Assembly (NCBI RefSeq): GCF_036208045.1
Contig: NZ_CP121472.1
Coordinates: forward strand, 3,855,531-3,919,530
DNA length: 64,000 bases
Direction: 5' to 3'
DNA from: Thiorhodovibrio winogradskyi
GTDB taxonomy: Bacteria > Pseudomonadota > Gammaproteobacteria > Chromatiales > Chromatiaceae
Under the pieces are notes generated by a model that saw nothing but the letters and a program-made list of their open reading frames with translations, made no database searches and had not been told where the DNA came from. Shown in pieces: positions 38,000 through 46,036 of the stretch. The stretch's first letter is position 1; each line of letters opens with the position of its first letter. A program made the position numbers and the translations under genes.

Positions 38000-40393
38000 G
38001 ATTATCGGGTCGAACACCTGCGGATACGCGGCCTGGTGCAAGGCGTCGGCTTTCGCCCGCACGTCTGGCATCTGGCAAACCGCCTGGGCTGCCTGGGCGA
38101 CGTGCGCAACGACGGCGACGGCGTACTGATTCGCCTGTGGGCGCCGGACTCCACCACGGCCGATGCCTTCTGCCAGCGCCTGCGAACCGACATCCCGCCA
38201 CTCGCGCGTATCGACGCACTTGAGCGCAACCCCCAGCCCGCAGAGAAAAGCCAACCGCCGCCGGCGGGCGAATTCCGCATTATTGCCAGCGCCACCACCG
38301 AGGTCCACACGGGCGTGGTGCCCGATGCCACCACCTGCCCGGCCTGTGCCACGGACATCGCCGCGCGGAGCAACCGACGCTACCGCTACCCCTTCACCAA
38401 CTGCACCCATTGCGGCCCCAGGCTCAGCATTGTACGGGCCATTCCCTACGATAGAGCCAACACCAGCATGGCCCGCTTTCCGCTATGCCCGGATTGCCTG
38501 GCCGAATACAACAACCCCGCGGACCGCCGCTTTCATGCCCAGCCCAACGCCTGCCCGAGCTGCGGACCCAAGCTGTGGTTGGAAGACTCAGACGGCCAGA
38601 GGCTCGACCCGGCCGCTCTTGGCTGCCAGGACGCCATCGCCGCCGCCAGCGAGATGCTCGCAGGCGGGCGGATTCTCGCCATCAAGGGTATCGGCGGTTT
38701 TCACCTCGCCTGCGATGCCACCAATCACCAAGCCGTCGCGCGCCTGCGCCAGCGCAAGGCACGCGACGCCAAACCCTTCGCCCTGATGGCGCGCGATCTC
38801 GCTGTCATGCGTCGCTATTGCACCCTCAGCCCACAGGAAGCGGCCCTGCTCCAATCCCCAGCCGCGCCCATCGTGCTGCTTGAGGCTCGGCACCCAGCCC
38901 CCACCCGGGCGGCGCTCGCGCCTGGCATCGCCCCAGGGCAGGCCAGTCTCGGCTTCATGCTGCCCTACAGTCCACTGCATCTGTTGCTCCTCGCGCACTG
39001 GGAACAGCCGCTGGTCATGACCAGCGGCAATCGGAGCGATGAGCCCCAGGCCATTGACAATACCGAGGCCCGCACCCGCCTCGCGCCCCTGGCCGATGCC
39101 CTGCTGCTGCATGATCGCGACATCCTCAACCGGCTTGATGACTCGGTCGCGCGCGTCGATGCCGGACAGCCGCGTCTGCTGCGACGCGCGCGCGGCTTCG
39201 CGCCGGCCCCGCTGCTGGTGCCCGATGGATTTCATGACGCGCCACCCGTGCTGGCGCTGGGCGGGGAGCTGAAAAACACCTTCTGCCTGCTTGATGCGCC
39301 GCGACTGATTCTGTCACAACACCTCGGTGATCTCGACGAACCCGCGACCCTGCGCGCATTTGAACGCACCCTAAAACTCTACCGCGAACTTTTCCAGCAC
39401 CAACCAAGCCGCATCGCCATCGACCGCCATCCGGACTATCGCGGCAGCACGCTTGGTCGTCGCCTGGCCGCCGAACTGGCGCTGCCGCTGATCGAGGTCC
39501 AACACCACCACGCCCACATCGCCGCCGTACTGGCCGACAACGCCTGGGCGCGCGACGCCGGCTCCGTCCTCGGGTTGGCGCTCGACGGCCTGGGCCATGG
39601 CAAGGACGGGACACTCTGGGGCGGCGAACTGCTGCGCGCGAACTATCAAGACTGCAGCCGCCTCGCCTGGCTGCGCCCCACGCCCCTGCCCGGTGGCGAC
39701 CGCGCGGCCAAGGAGCCCTGGCGCAATCTGATCGCCCACATCCACACCGCCTTCGGCTGGGAACAAGCTTGCGCGCAATGGCCAGCGCTCAGGCGTCTTC
39801 CCGGTCTGGCCGAGGCACCCATCCCCGCGCTGCTGCGCATGCTGGACGCCGGCATCAACTCGCCCCGGAGTTCCTCGACCGGACGCCTGTTCGATGCCCT
39901 GGCCGCCGCCCTTGGCCTCCACACCAAAGAGATCGCTTACGAAGGCCAGGCGGCGATGGAACTCGAGGCACTGGCACGCACCGACTGGAACATCCCGGGC
40001 ACAAAGGGCCAGTCGACCGGCGACGGCTATCCCTTTGCCCGCCTGCACACACCAGAGGGCATCCAGCTCGATCCCACGCCCATGTGGCAAGCCCTGCTCA
40101 ATGACCTGAGCCATGGCGTCCCGCCCGCGCGCATCGCCGCGCGCTTTCACCAGGGTTTCGCCACCGCATTGACCGACCTGAGCCTGGATGTGGCGCGCGA
40201 ACAGGGTCTCGACACCCTCGCCCTGTCCGGCGGCAGCTTCCAGAACCGCATTCTGCTCACATCCGTCATCCATCAGGCGGAAAGCGCTGGCTTGCGCGTT
40301 CTCTCCCATCACCAAGTCCCGGCCAACGACGGCGGCATCGCTCTGGGCCAGGCGCTGATCGCGGCCGCGACCAACCCGCTCACCACAAGCTGA
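38000..40393 (+). CDS. hypF: carbamoyltransferase HypF, [NiFe]-hydrogenase maturation
   Basis: Makes the thiocarboxamide on HypE that becomes the cyanide ligands of the hydrogenase iron. Domains in order: acylphosphatase (HLRIRGLVQGVGFRPHVW), two zinc fingers (CPACATD, CTHCGP and CPDC, CPSCGP), a YrdC-like domain (IKGIGGFHLACDATN), and a Kae1-like carbamoyltransferase domain (VQHHHAHIAAVLADN). About 798 residues are recognisable, slightly above the usual 750. The start is unresolved: no ATG, GTG or TTG lies in frame between the tRNA and a GTG at 38036, which would cut into the first strand of the acylphosphatase domain. The given start marks the first family-like codon only. No other hyp or hydrogenase gene is nearby. 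Confidence 0.9.
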   Translation, partial: DYRVEHLRIRGLVQGVGFRPHVWHLANRLGCLGDVRNDGDGVLIRLWAPDSTTADAFCQRLRTDIPPLARIDALERNPQPAEKSQPPPAGEFRIIASATTEVHTGVVPDATTCPACATDIAARSNRRYRYPFTNCTHCGPRLSIVRAIPYDRANTSMARFPLCPDCLAEYNNPADRRFHAQPNACPSCGPKLWLEDSDGQRLDPAALGCQDAIAAASEMLAGGRILAIKGIGGFHLACDATNHQAVARLRQRKARDAKPFALMARDLAVMRRYCTLSPQEAALLQSPAAPIVLLEARHPAPTRAALAPGIAPGQASLGFMLPYSPLHLLLLAHWEQPLVMTSGNRSDEPQAIDNTEARTRLAPLADALLLHDRDILNRLDDSVARVDAGQPRLLRRARGFAPAPLLVPDGFHDAPPVLALGGELKNTFCLLDAPRLILSQHLGDLDEPATLRAFERTLKLYRELFQHQPSRIAIDRHPDYRGSTLGRRLAAELALPLIEVQHHHAHIAAVLADNAWARDAGSVLGLALDGLGHGKDGTLWGGELLRANYQDCSRLAWLRPTPLPGGDRAAKEPWRNLIAHIHTAFGWEQACAQWPALRRLPGLAEAPIPALLRMLDAGINSPRSSSTGRLFDALAAALGLHTKEIAYEGQAAMELEALARTDWNIPGTKGQSTGDGYPFARLHTPEGIQLDPTPMWQALLNDLSHGVPPARIAARFHQGFATALTDLSLDVAREQGLDTLALSGGSFQNRILLTSVIHQAESAGLRVLSHHQVPANDGGIALGQALIAAATNPLTTS

Positions 40394-40440
40394 CAAAGCG
40401 GTTGCGCTCCACGGCCACAACTCTGCGACAATAGAGACTT

Positions 40441-40476
40441 GCGTGTCATGAAGCGGCTGGAAGCCGCTTCCACACC
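40441..40476. repeat. dispersed palindromic repeat, copy 2
   Basis: Near-identical to 18531-18566, with the same GAAGCGGC/GCCGCTTC hairpin. It again lies after a plus-strand stop codon (hypF) and about 95 bases before the next plus-strand start (GH57). Confidence 0.85.
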
Positions 40477-40571
40477 CCAGATACAGGCACATGTGGAATT
40501 GCCGCCGCTACGGAGGTTTTGGTCAAGGTCGCGATCCGGGACCCCAACAAACCAAAGGAATTTTCAGCTCC

Positions 40572-42752
40572 ATGGATAACATCTTCACCCAGTTTCTTGC
40601 CATCGACCTGCCGTCGGAACTTCTGTGCGATGACGCCGGCAGCAACCCCGCCTTCAGCGTCACCCTGACCGCCAATGGCGCCATTCCCTTCCCGCAAGTC
40701 ATCCTGCGTCAGCACGGGCGCGAACATCTGTTTCGCAACCAGCAAATCGTCTGGCTTACCGATGATCCCGAGCAAGGCTATCAATACCGCGCCGGAATCC
40801 CCGCCGGCCTGCTGAGCGAAGGCGAGGTCCAGGTGCAGATCGAAGGCTGCCGCCAGGCCAACTTCACCCGCGCCGGCGGCGATGACTGGATCAAGACCTT
40901 TCGTGCCCTGCAACTGGTGCGCGCGGCCGCGACTCCAGCGCCCGCCGCGCCCAACCCAGCAGCGGCCAGCCAGGTCGCCACCGCCCCGCGCATCAGCGCC
41001 GGCAAGGACCTGCCGAAACTCCACTTCGGCATCCACAAACACATGCATCAGCCCTACTACGATGCCGCCGATCCCGACTACTGGGATGGTGAAAAAGACG
41101 GCATCTTCGGCACCCGTGGCGGACCATACACGGACTTTGTCCCCGCCGCCATCCGCCAGTATGAAGACTCCGGACTGCCCCACGCCGGCCTGAGCTGCAG
41201 CTGGAGCGGCTCGCTGATCGAACAACTCGAGCGCTGTGCTGAAACCGGTCGCGCCGGTGGACGCTTTAGCGACTGGGCCATTAAACTGCGCCAGGTTGCC
41301 AGCCTGACCACCGCCAGCGGCAACCGCCGATTGGATCTTTGCGCCTTTGGCTTCTTCCACCCGCTGATGCCGCTGATCCCCGCGCGCAACATCGTGCGGC
41401 ACATCCAGCAACACCGCGCACTCATCGCCCGTGTCTTCGGCGCCCCGGCCTCGGATAACCTGTTCCCGCCCGAAACCGCCTTTCATCCGCGCATCATCCC
41501 GGCGCTCAACCAGGCCGGCATTCGCGCCGTGATTTACGATTCCATCCATCGCTACCGCGCCTGCCGCGACTACCCCTACGGCGGCCCGACCGAGGGCATG
41601 CTACCGCCCAATCCGGCCGAGCAGAGCAATCCACCCGCCAGCGACTGGCTGCGCCTCGGCAATGTCTGGACCGGCTCGGAGATCGCGCCCAGCCTGCTCA
41701 AACCCGAGTATCTGGCCTACATCGACCCGGAAGGCGCCGAGCACAAAATCATCGGCGTGCCAGCGGAACGCTATATCGGCAACGAGGACGCGCGCGGCGG
41801 TTTCGGTGCCTTGCAATACCCGGATGTTTTTGGCCAGGTCCATGCCCAGCTTGAACGCCACGGCCAGTTCGACCCCAAGCACCCGCCTTTCTTCCTGCTG
41901 CATTCCGACGGCGACAACCACGGCGGCGGCGCCGAGAGCTACTACCGGCACAACACCGCCGCCCTGCTCGACTGGCTCAAGGGCGACCCGCGCTTCGAGC
42001 TGACCACCATCACCGACTACCTCGACCGCTTCCCGCCCGATCCGACCCAGGCGGTGCATCTGGAGCCCGGCTCCTGGAGTGGCGCCGACAATGGCGATCC
42101 GCAATTCATGAAGTGGTTCAGCCGCTATCGCGAGCCCTACTCGCCCGATCTCAACTCCTGGGCCGTGCTGACCGCCTTGCAAAACGCCGTGCATTCGCTC
42201 GAAGACAGCGAACCCGAGCACCCACTGCTGCCCAAGCTGGTGCGCCTGATGCTCACCGCCGAGGCGAGCGACTACTGGTACTGGACTGGCCAGAGCGTCT
42301 GGGACGGGCAGGTCACCCGCGCCGCCAACCAGGCCTGGTCCCTGGCCGGGACCGAGTTCCAGCGCATGGCCGACGCCAACAGCGACAAAACCGGCCCAAC
42401 GCTCTTTCCGCCCTGGGTCACGCCCGAGAATCCCGGCGGCCAGCAATGGCGACCCAATGGACTCGAACCCGCCCCGCGCGAGGCGACTGTCCATTGCTTT
42501 GCCTATGATCTCTCCGGCATTGCCCGCATGACCCTGCATCTGCGGCCCGCCTCGGGTGACCAAAGCAGCGAGCAGCGCATCGAGATGACCGACCATGGTC
42601 CCTATCCGTGTGAAACCGGCGCGCGCGTCACCGCGCATTATTTCACCGCCGAGCTACCGCCCGGCCTGGGCGATATCCGCTATTTCCTGGTCGCCGAGGA
42701 CAACAACGGCAATCCAAGCCGCGGCGCGCTTGAGCGAATTTTTCTGGGCTGA
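40572..42752 (+). CDS. glycoside hydrolase family 57 protein
   Basis: A 726-residue protein without an evident signal peptide. The first 130 residues look like a beta-rich extra domain, followed by an Ala/Pro linker. The catalytic barrel begins at LHFGIHKHMHQPYYD, a family 57 start. FPPETAFH contains the probable nucleophile glutamate, and HSDGDNHGGG lies near the expected acid/base region. Family 57 enzymes act on alpha-glucans (amylase, branching, pullulanase types), so a role in glycogen turnover is likely, but the exact reaction is not readable. The ATG at 40572 has AAAGGA upstream; a longer frame starts at 40491. Confidence 0.85.
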   Translation: MDNIFTQFLAIDLPSELLCDDAGSNPAFSVTLTANGAIPFPQVILRQHGREHLFRNQQIVWLTDDPEQGYQYRAGIPAGLLSEGEVQVQIEGCRQANFTRAGGDDWIKTFRALQLVRAAATPAPAAPNPAAASQVATAPRISAGKDLPKLHFGIHKHMHQPYYDAADPDYWDGEKDGIFGTRGGPYTDFVPAAIRQYEDSGLPHAGLSCSWSGSLIEQLERCAETGRAGGRFSDWAIKLRQVASLTTASGNRRLDLCAFGFFHPLMPLIPARNIVRHIQQHRALIARVFGAPASDNLFPPETAFHPRIIPALNQAGIRAVIYDSIHRYRACRDYPYGGPTEGMLPPNPAEQSNPPASDWLRLGNVWTGSEIAPSLLKPEYLAYIDPEGAEHKIIGVPAERYIGNEDARGGFGALQYPDVFGQVHAQLERHGQFDPKHPPFFLLHSDGDNHGGGAESYYRHNTAALLDWLKGDPRFELTTITDYLDRFPPDPTQAVHLEPGSWSGADNGDPQFMKWFSRYREPYSPDLNSWAVLTALQNAVHSLEDSEPEHPLLPKLVRLMLTAEASDYWYWTGQSVWDGQVTRAANQAWSLAGTEFQRMADANSDKTGPTLFPPWVTPENPGGQQWRPNGLEPAPREATVHCFAYDLSGIARMTLHLRPASGDQSSEQRIEMTDHGPYPCETGARVTAHYFTAELPPGLGDIRYFLVAEDNNGNPSRGALERIFLG

Positions 42753-42777
42753 GCCGCCGCGCGCTTTGAGCATCGCC

Positions 42778-43130
42778 ATGAAATTCTTCAACACCTAAGG
42801 CCCCATCCGCGCGCAGGAGCACTATCATCTGCCGCCGCTCGGGCGCTGGGACATGGATGAAATTCTGACCCTGATCGAGCGCAAGAAATACTTCCTGTTA
42901 CACGCCCCACGCCAGACCGGCAAAACCACCTGTCTGCTGGCACTGATGGAGTATTTGAATCGCGAGGGGCGCTATCGTGCGCTCCATGCCAACATCGAGG
43001 CCGCGCGCGAGCAGATCGAACCCGCCATGGCGACCATTTGTGGCGTGCTCGGTCGGGCCGCGCGCCGTCACCTCGGCGATGCGGGGTTGCTCCAGTGGTC
43101 CGAGCAACGCACCCCACAGCTACCCGCGGG
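42778..43130 (+). pseudogene. broken AAA-ATPase-like gene (AAA/PD-(D/E)XK type)
   Basis: The frame from the ATG at 42778 reads MKFFNT and then a TAA at 42796-42798, and continues in the same frame as GPIRAQEHYHLPPLGRWDMD, then IERKKYFLLHAPRQTGKTT with an intact Walker A. This matches the start of the widespread AAA-ATPase-like proteins that also carry a PD-(D/E)XK nuclease end. Similarity stops near 43130, where an unrelated gene on the other strand begins. With an internal stop and about three quarters of the gene missing, it is a remnant. Confidence 0.75.
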
Positions 43131-43149
43131 GGACCGCCTTGGCGCGAAC

Positions 43150-43524
43150 TCAACCCTGGCGCTCAAGCCCGGAGCGCCAGTCATCGACGAACAGCTCGAT
43201 GGATTCGATGAAGTCGGGCTCATGCTCGCTGCGATTAATGGTGCAGTGCACCAGGACGCCAGGATTGGCGGAATCAGCCGGCTCGCAGGTCAGGGTCCAG
43301 GCCAGGGCGTTGGGGCAACCAGGCAGGGTGAAGCGCAGCCCGTCGCGAATGCACTCACGCCGCACGCGAAACTGGCCCCAGAGGCAGTAGATGTCACCCT
43401 GTTCACCGTCCCACCAGAGCACCCGGTCGATGGACGGGCACCAGGCAGCCAGCTCGGGGCCGCTCAGGCGTTGTTGCAGCGTCTCGGGTGTTAGATGACA
43501 GGCGGCTTTGGCGAAAAATTCCAT
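43150..43524 (-). CDS. uncharacterised 124-residue protein after pyrF
   Basis: I do not recognise a family. The protein is soluble, with several Trp and Cys residues and the stretches PSIDRVLWWDGEQGDIYCLW and FRVRRECIRDGLRFTLPGCP. It lies 28 bases downstream of pyrF on the same strand and is probably co-transcribed. Its 3' end abuts the broken AAA gene on the opposite strand. The compact, mixed alpha/beta-like composition and lack of low-complexity sequence suggest a real protein. Confidence 0.65.
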   Translation of the reverse strand: MEFFAKAACHLTPETLQQRLSGPELAAWCPSIDRVLWWDGEQGDIYCLWGQFRVRRECIRDGLRFTLPGCPNALAWTLTCEPADSANPGVLVHCTINRSEHEPDFIESIELFVDDWRSGLERQG

Positions 43525-43552
43525 ATCAGGCTAACTCGGTAAACCAGGCCCG

Positions 43553-44278
43553 TCAGCCAAACACAGCCGCGATCTGCCGCTGGGCCTCCTCGGCCGCGAC
43601 ACGCGGATCAGCGGCATCGCGAATCGGCCGGCCGATAACGACATAATCCGCGCCATTACGAAAGGCCTGCTCGATATCCACCGTGCGCTTCTGATCATCG
43701 ACCGGGCGATTGTCGACCGGGCGAATGCCAGGCGTCACCACCAGAAAATTCTCCCCCAACTCGGCACGCAAGCGCGGCGCCTCAAGCCCCGAGGAAATCA
43801 CCCCATCACAGCCCAGACGCAACGCCTTGCGCGCGCGCGCGAGAACCAGCTCCTCGACATCGCAGACAAAGCCAAGGGCGTCGAGATCGGAGCGGTCGAG
43901 GCTGGTGAGCACGGTCACGGCGAGAATCTTCATGGTCTCGCCCTTCTCCCGCGCGGCGGCTTCGAGCATGGTGTCGTTGCCATGCACGGTGGCGAAATCC
44001 ACCTGCCGCTCGCGCAGCCGCCGCACGGCGCGGGCGACGGTCTCGGGCACATCGAAGAATTTGAGATCGCAAAACACCCGCTTGCCCTCACCGCGCAGCC
44101 ATTCGACCAGCTCGAAGTAGCCGCCGGCCATGAACAGCTCCAGCCCGATTTTGTAAAACCGGCAGGCGGGGCCGATGGCGCGCACCAACTCGCGCGCCGC
44201 CTCGGCGTCTGGCACATCCAGCGCCATGATCAGGCGCTCATCGGTGGGGATGGTTTTTGTTGAGAGATCGCTGTGCAT
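43553..44278 (-). CDS. pyrF: orotidine-5'-phosphate decarboxylase
   Basis: Last step of UMP synthesis. The 241-residue TIM-barrel protein has LIMALDVPDAEAA near the start and the catalytic DLKFFDVPETV (Asp-x-Lys-x-x-Asp type). VTPGIRP and the final YVVIGRPIRDAADP form the phosphate site. The length is normal. The gene leads a short minus-strand unit with the unknown gene at 43150-43524. Confidence 0.96.
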   Translation of the reverse strand: MHSDLSTKTIPTDERLIMALDVPDAEAARELVRAIGPACRFYKIGLELFMAGGYFELVEWLRGEGKRVFCDLKFFDVPETVARAVRRLRERQVDFATVHGNDTMLEAAAREKGETMKILAVTVLTSLDRSDLDALGFVCDVEELVLARARKALRLGCDGVISSGLEAPRLRAELGENFLVVTPGIRPVDNRPVDDQKRTVDIEQAFRNGADYVVIGRPIRDAADPRVAAEEAQRQIAAVFG

Positions 44279-44343
44279 GCTGGTGCCTGTGTTGAGTTGG
44301 TATGGGGTTCAAGCCAGTTGGTGATTTGGGTCAATCTGTATTT

Positions 44344-44488
44344 GGTGGACGCGCCCTTCGGCCTTTTCCAGCTTCGAAAACAAGCTATTAGCGCGTAGGG
44401 TGGATAAGCGGAGCGCATCCACCCGCGGAATATATCGGGATGGCATCTTTTTGGTGGATGCGCCCTTCGGGCTTATCCACCCTACGCC
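44344..44488. repeat. intergenic inverted repeat of the GGTGGAT/ATCCACC type
   Basis: Copies of a GTAGGGTGGATAAGCG...GCGCATCCACC element face each other at about 44391-44421 and 44452-44486, with a decayed third arm at 44344-44368. Similar elements recur in many proteobacterial genomes and produce spurious short proteins containing WISPKG-like strings. The right end contains the TAG stop codon of the convergent-side cobalamin gene. Confidence 0.8.
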
Positions 44489-45552
44489 TGCAACGCATGC
44501 GCAAGCCGTTGCCAAGCGTCCTCCCCGCCCGGCAGACCAAAGCGCAGGCTTGCGGGCGCGTCGAAAAGCCGCGTCAGGATGCCCTGAGCCGCCAGTTGTC
44601 GCCAGCGTGTCTCGGCCCTGTCGGTGCATACCCAGGCAAAGAGCGCGCAACTGGCGGTTGGGGTCAGGCCGTGCTGATCAAGGAGATCGCATAGGCGCTG
44701 GCCAGACCGGGTCAGTTCAGCCCGGGTGTGCGCTTGCCAGGCACGATCCTCCAGCGCCCGCGTCGCCACCCAGCGCGCCGGGCCGCTGACAGACCACGGT
44801 CCAAGCAGCGCGCGCAGTGAGGCGAGCAGCGCGGGCTCCCCCAGCACGAAACCGACACGCGCCCCGGCCAGCCCGAAAAACTTGCCCAAGGAGCGCAGCA
44901 CAATCAGCCCAGGGCGCGGGCCATGCGCCGCCAGGCTCTGACCGGGCGTGGCATCCATGAAGGCTTCATCGACCAGCAACCAGCCACCGCGCGCGGCCAG
45001 GCGCCGGTGCCAGTCGAGCAGTTGATCGGCAGGCAGGCGCAGCCCGCTCGGATTGTTGGGATGGATCAACACCAGCACCTCGCTATCGGCCAGGGCGGCA
45101 TCGATGCGCGCCGCGATGGCGTCGGCAGGGCCAAGCGCATCAATCACGCTGACTAGATGCCCCGCGCCGCGCCAGGCAGCGGCGTGCTCGGCATAGCCGG
45201 GGGTCAGGACGGCCACACGCGAGCGCCCTTGCAACTGCTGGCGCAAGCGGGGCAGCACCTGAATGGCCGCCTGGGAACCCGCCACCGGCAACAGCGCGGC
45301 ACCGCCATAGTAGGCACGCGCGGCGGTCTCCAGCCCATCGTCATCTTCCGGCAAGCGCTGCCAGCAGGACGCCGGCACCGCGGGCACGGGCCAACCGTTG
45401 GGGTTGACGCCAGTGGAGAGGTCGAGCCAGTCCGAGGCGGGAATGCCAAAGCGCGCCGCCGCCGCCAGCAAGCGCCCGCCATGGGCGAGCGCCGCACCTT
45501 CCCGCGCTGACGTCACAGCAACCGCCGACGACCCAAGATCCTTCAATTTCAT
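44482..45552 (-). CDS. cobD: threonine-phosphate decarboxylase-like PLP enzyme of cobalamin synthesis
   Basis: A 356-residue class I aminotransferase-fold protein. In this family (CobD of Salmonella, CobC in other nomenclature) the enzyme makes (R)-1-amino-2-propanol phosphate, or supports its attachment to the corrin ring. Visible motifs are HGGRLLAAAARFGIP and LDLSTGVNPNGWP at the N-terminus, HPNNPSGL, LVDEAFMD, and the PLP-lysine segment LRSLGKFFGLAGARVGF. The gene is alone, but it lies 0.5 kb from bchE, whose product needs cobalamin. The stop codon lies in the intergenic repeat. Symbol usage differs between organisms. Confidence 0.88.
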   Translation of the reverse strand: MKLKDLGSSAVAVTSAREGAALAHGGRLLAAAARFGIPASDWLDLSTGVNPNGWPVPAVPASCWQRLPEDDDGLETAARAYYGGAALLPVAGSQAAIQVLPRLRQQLQGRSRVAVLTPGYAEHAAAWRGAGHLVSVIDALGPADAIAARIDAALADSEVLVLIHPNNPSGLRLPADQLLDWHRRLAARGGWLLVDEAFMDATPGQSLAAHGPRPGLIVLRSLGKFFGLAGARVGFVLGEPALLASLRALLGPWSVSGPARWVATRALEDRAWQAHTRAELTRSGQRLCDLLDQHGLTPTASCALFAWVCTDRAETRWRQLAAQGILTRLFDAPASLRFGLPGGEDAWQRLAHALQA

Positions 45553-45629
45553 GCGCGCCAGTATGCCGCCTCAGGCAGCAGCCGGCCAGCCATGGCCGCG
45601 AGCTTGAAGGGACATGGACCTCGGAAGCA

Positions 45630-45924
45630 GCTTCTCAGCCTGGTATTTTTTATTCCGACGCCCTGGAGCATCAGCTCTGGCATCAACTGGAACAAATCGA
45701 GAGGGGCAAGCACATGCGTTACCTCACCTCGGTGGAACGCCTTGGAATCGAAAAGGGCATGAAACAGGGCGCCGCGGGCGTGCTCTTGCGGCAACTTGAT
45801 CGCCGTTTCGGCCCGCTGGATGACGCCACCCGCGCCGACATCGCCGCCGCCGATCCGGAGCTAATTCCTAGAATGGTCGGACCGCATCCTCGACGCCGAA
45901 TCGCTCAAGGATGTGCTCCACTGA
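45630..45924 (+). pseudogene. relic of an Rpn/PD-(D/E)XK-type protein C-terminus
   Basis: The frame before and after 45714 reads FYSDALEHQLWHQLEQIERG, then VERLGIEKGMKQGAAGVLLR and RRFGPLDDATRADIAAADPE. This is the C-terminal pattern of the Rpn family (recombination-promoting nuclease/putative transposase, with a DUF4351-like end). After PELIPR one extra base shifts the frame; the next frame then gives WSDRILDAESLKDVLH and a stop at 45922-45924. The N-terminal catalytic domain is absent, so this is a truncated, frameshifted remnant upstream of bchE. Confidence 0.7.
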
Positions 45925-46036
45925 CCAGCCCAACCCGAAAGACCAACCCCAAAGGTTTGACAGCCCGTGGCGAATTTGCTGCTATACCCGGTCAAGTTAG
46001 CGGAACCGCTCTTGGTTCAATCCTGCGGAGATCAGC

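Noticed and set aside
42796-42798. In-frame TAA as a recoded codon
   Set aside because: The gene is also truncated at its 3' end, so simple decay explains it better than recoding.
45957-45988. Promoter before bchE (TTGACA and TATACC)
   Set aside because: The boxes are 20 bases apart, too far for a standard sigma-70 promoter, and part of the region is the Rpn relic.
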